In this document: in pieces, positions 38,248-39,102 of the stretch
Layout: every line of letters begins with the position of its first letter
How positions within the stretch are numbered: the first letter of the stretch is position 1
Assembly: GCA_016929195.1 (NCBI GenBank)
Contig: JAFGJG010000039.1
Location: 1-39,102 of the forward strand
Length of the DNA: 39,102 nucleotides
Direction of reading: 5' to 3'
From: Thermoleophilaceae bacterium
GTDB lineage: Bacteria; Actinomycetota; Thermoleophilia; Solirubrobacterales; Thermoleophilaceae
Made by a program: the position numbers and the translations under genes
The notes under the pieces: model-generated
Seen by the model: the letters and a program-made list of their open reading frames with translations, nothing else
Database searches by the model: none
What the model was told of the DNA's origin: nothing

Positions 38248-39102
38248 GTGGGACGGGCATCGCTAGAGGGCGTGGAGTTGAAGCTAGAGCGGGCGAAGGA
38301 TCACTTCCACACGCTCAGCGAATCCATAACCACGTTCCTTCGCGACCCAAAGACGTACTCCACCGTCTTTCAGACCAACAAGGAACGCCGGCCAGTCCTT
38401 GTGATGGAGGACATCAAGGACCCGAGCCCAGAGTGGGATGTCTTCATAGGCGACTGCGTCCACAATCTGCATTCGGCGCTGGACCATCTCGCCTTCCAGC
38501 TCATGGTCGGCAACACCCCGCCGCTCCGGCAGCGCGAATTCATTACCTCCTCTGCATTCCCGATCTTCCTCAGCGGCCCAAGGTTCGCGAAGCTTCGAAG
38601 CAAGGGGCCGAAACGAGGACAGCCGACCCCGGACAGCGGGCTTCACAAGATCCTGGGGGTCTCCGCCACGGCTCGGACAATCATCGAGCGGTTGCAGCCG
38701 TACCACCGCAGGAAGAACCCCGGCACGCGCAGCCTCTGGGAGCTTCAGGAACTGTCGAATGCCAATAAGCACCGCCTCTTCCCTCTCGTCTACTCCTCGT
38801 TTGAACTCGGGCAGTTCGAGATCCTCGGAAGCGTGCCGTTCGCACTTCACAACTTCGAATCCACTCCGGGGCGACTCAAGCGAAACGCAGTAATCGCTCG
38901 ATGGGCCTACGTCACCGTCCCGACACCCATATCCATGAAGGTGAACGCCGAGCTGGTGACCGACATAACGTTCAACAAGGGTCCGCGGACGCCCTACCCC
39001 GTGCGCGGAAGATCCGTCCTCGCCACCCTCCACGGCATCATGCGGTTCATCGCGGCTGAAGTGGTACCGCCCCTCGCCGACGACCTGGGCGTCCCATTCA
39101 AC
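38248..39102 (+). CDS. Conserved hypothetical protein (3' end outside window)
   Basis: An open frame from GTG 38248 to the right edge, 285 residues visible. GAGAGGG lies seven bases before the GTG, a good ribosome binding site. The protein has VFIGDCVHNLHSALDHLAFQL near residue 70, a motif I associate with a family of uncharacterised bacterial proteins, then LWELQELSNANKHRLFPLV, and a late VNAELVTDITFNKGP strand region. The rest is an alpha/beta mixture without a known catalytic signature. Its codon usage is less GC-extreme than the housekeeping genes (many ATA, AAT, CTT and GAA codons), consistent with recent transfer. Function unknown. Confidence 0.75.
   Translation, partial: MGRASLEGVELKLERAKDHFHTLSESITTFLRDPKTYSTVFQTNKERRPVLVMEDIKDPSPEWDVFIGDCVHNLHSALDHLAFQLMVGNTPPLRQREFITSSAFPIFLSGPRFAKLRSKGPKRGQPTPDSGLHKILGVSATARTIIERLQPYHRRKNPGTRSLWELQELSNANKHRLFPLVYSSFELGQFEILGSVPFALHNFESTPGRLKRNAVIARWAYVTVPTPISMKVNAELVTDITFNKGPRTPYPVRGRSVLATLHGIMRFIAAEVVPPLADDLGVPFN

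Noticed and set aside
1-39102. CRISPR arrays, rRNA or tRNA genes
   Set aside because: No regularly spaced repeats and no tRNA cloverleaf or rRNA signature sequence were seen on either strand.

Overview
The window is very GC-rich (roughly 70 % by eye), uses many GTG starts, and carries a dense minus-strand housekeeping cluster (thrS, infC-rpmI-rplT, an rRNA methyltransferase, pheST, argCJBD, argG, dnaE). This points to a deep-branching actinomycete. The fibronectin-like lipoproteins, PHP-complete DnaE1-type polymerase and HDOD-LuxR regulator make Thermoleophilia (Solirubrobacterales-like) my best guess, which is inference from gene content and style rather than a search result.

Layout. 1-10224 is a loose mix of secreted and accessory genes: three related lipoproteins with an Ig/fibronectin-like domain (one with a parallel beta-helix), a secreted SGNH hydrolase, a lipoprotein alpha/beta-hydrolase, two SnoaL-like proteins, a GGDEF-EAL cyclic-di-GMP enzyme, and a small membrane protein whose reading frame has no normal start. 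10225-14891 holds regulators and metabolism: an Rrf2 repressor without the Fe-S cysteines, a VanZ-like protein coupled to an orphan NarL/DesK-type histidine kinase, a benzoylformate-decarboxylase-like ThDP enzyme, and an HDOD-LuxR regulator. 14986-21196 holds gltX, nfo, a cysteine-rich conserved protein and dnaE.

21197-36045 is an almost continuous minus-strand run. It starts with a TreT-like glycosyltransferase and thrS, then infC-rpmI-rplT, then (after an intrinsic terminator) an rRNA methyltransferase, pheS, pheT, argC, argJ, argB, argD, a gamma-glutamylcyclotransferase-like gene, argG and a 55-aa membrane protein. From the methyltransferase to the 55-aa gene nearly every junction overlaps or is a few bases apart, so Phe-tRNA charging and arginine synthesis are probably co-transcribed and translationally coupled. 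argF, argH and argR are not in the window.

36046-39102 looks like a recently acquired segment with visibly lower GC: an IS1595-type transposase with a perfect CRP-like palindrome upstream, several palindromes, a DUF3467-antitoxin-toxin cassette in which the toxin start is nested inside the antitoxin gene, a 51-aa protein, and a gene running off the right edge. No rRNA, tRNA or CRISPR array was seen.
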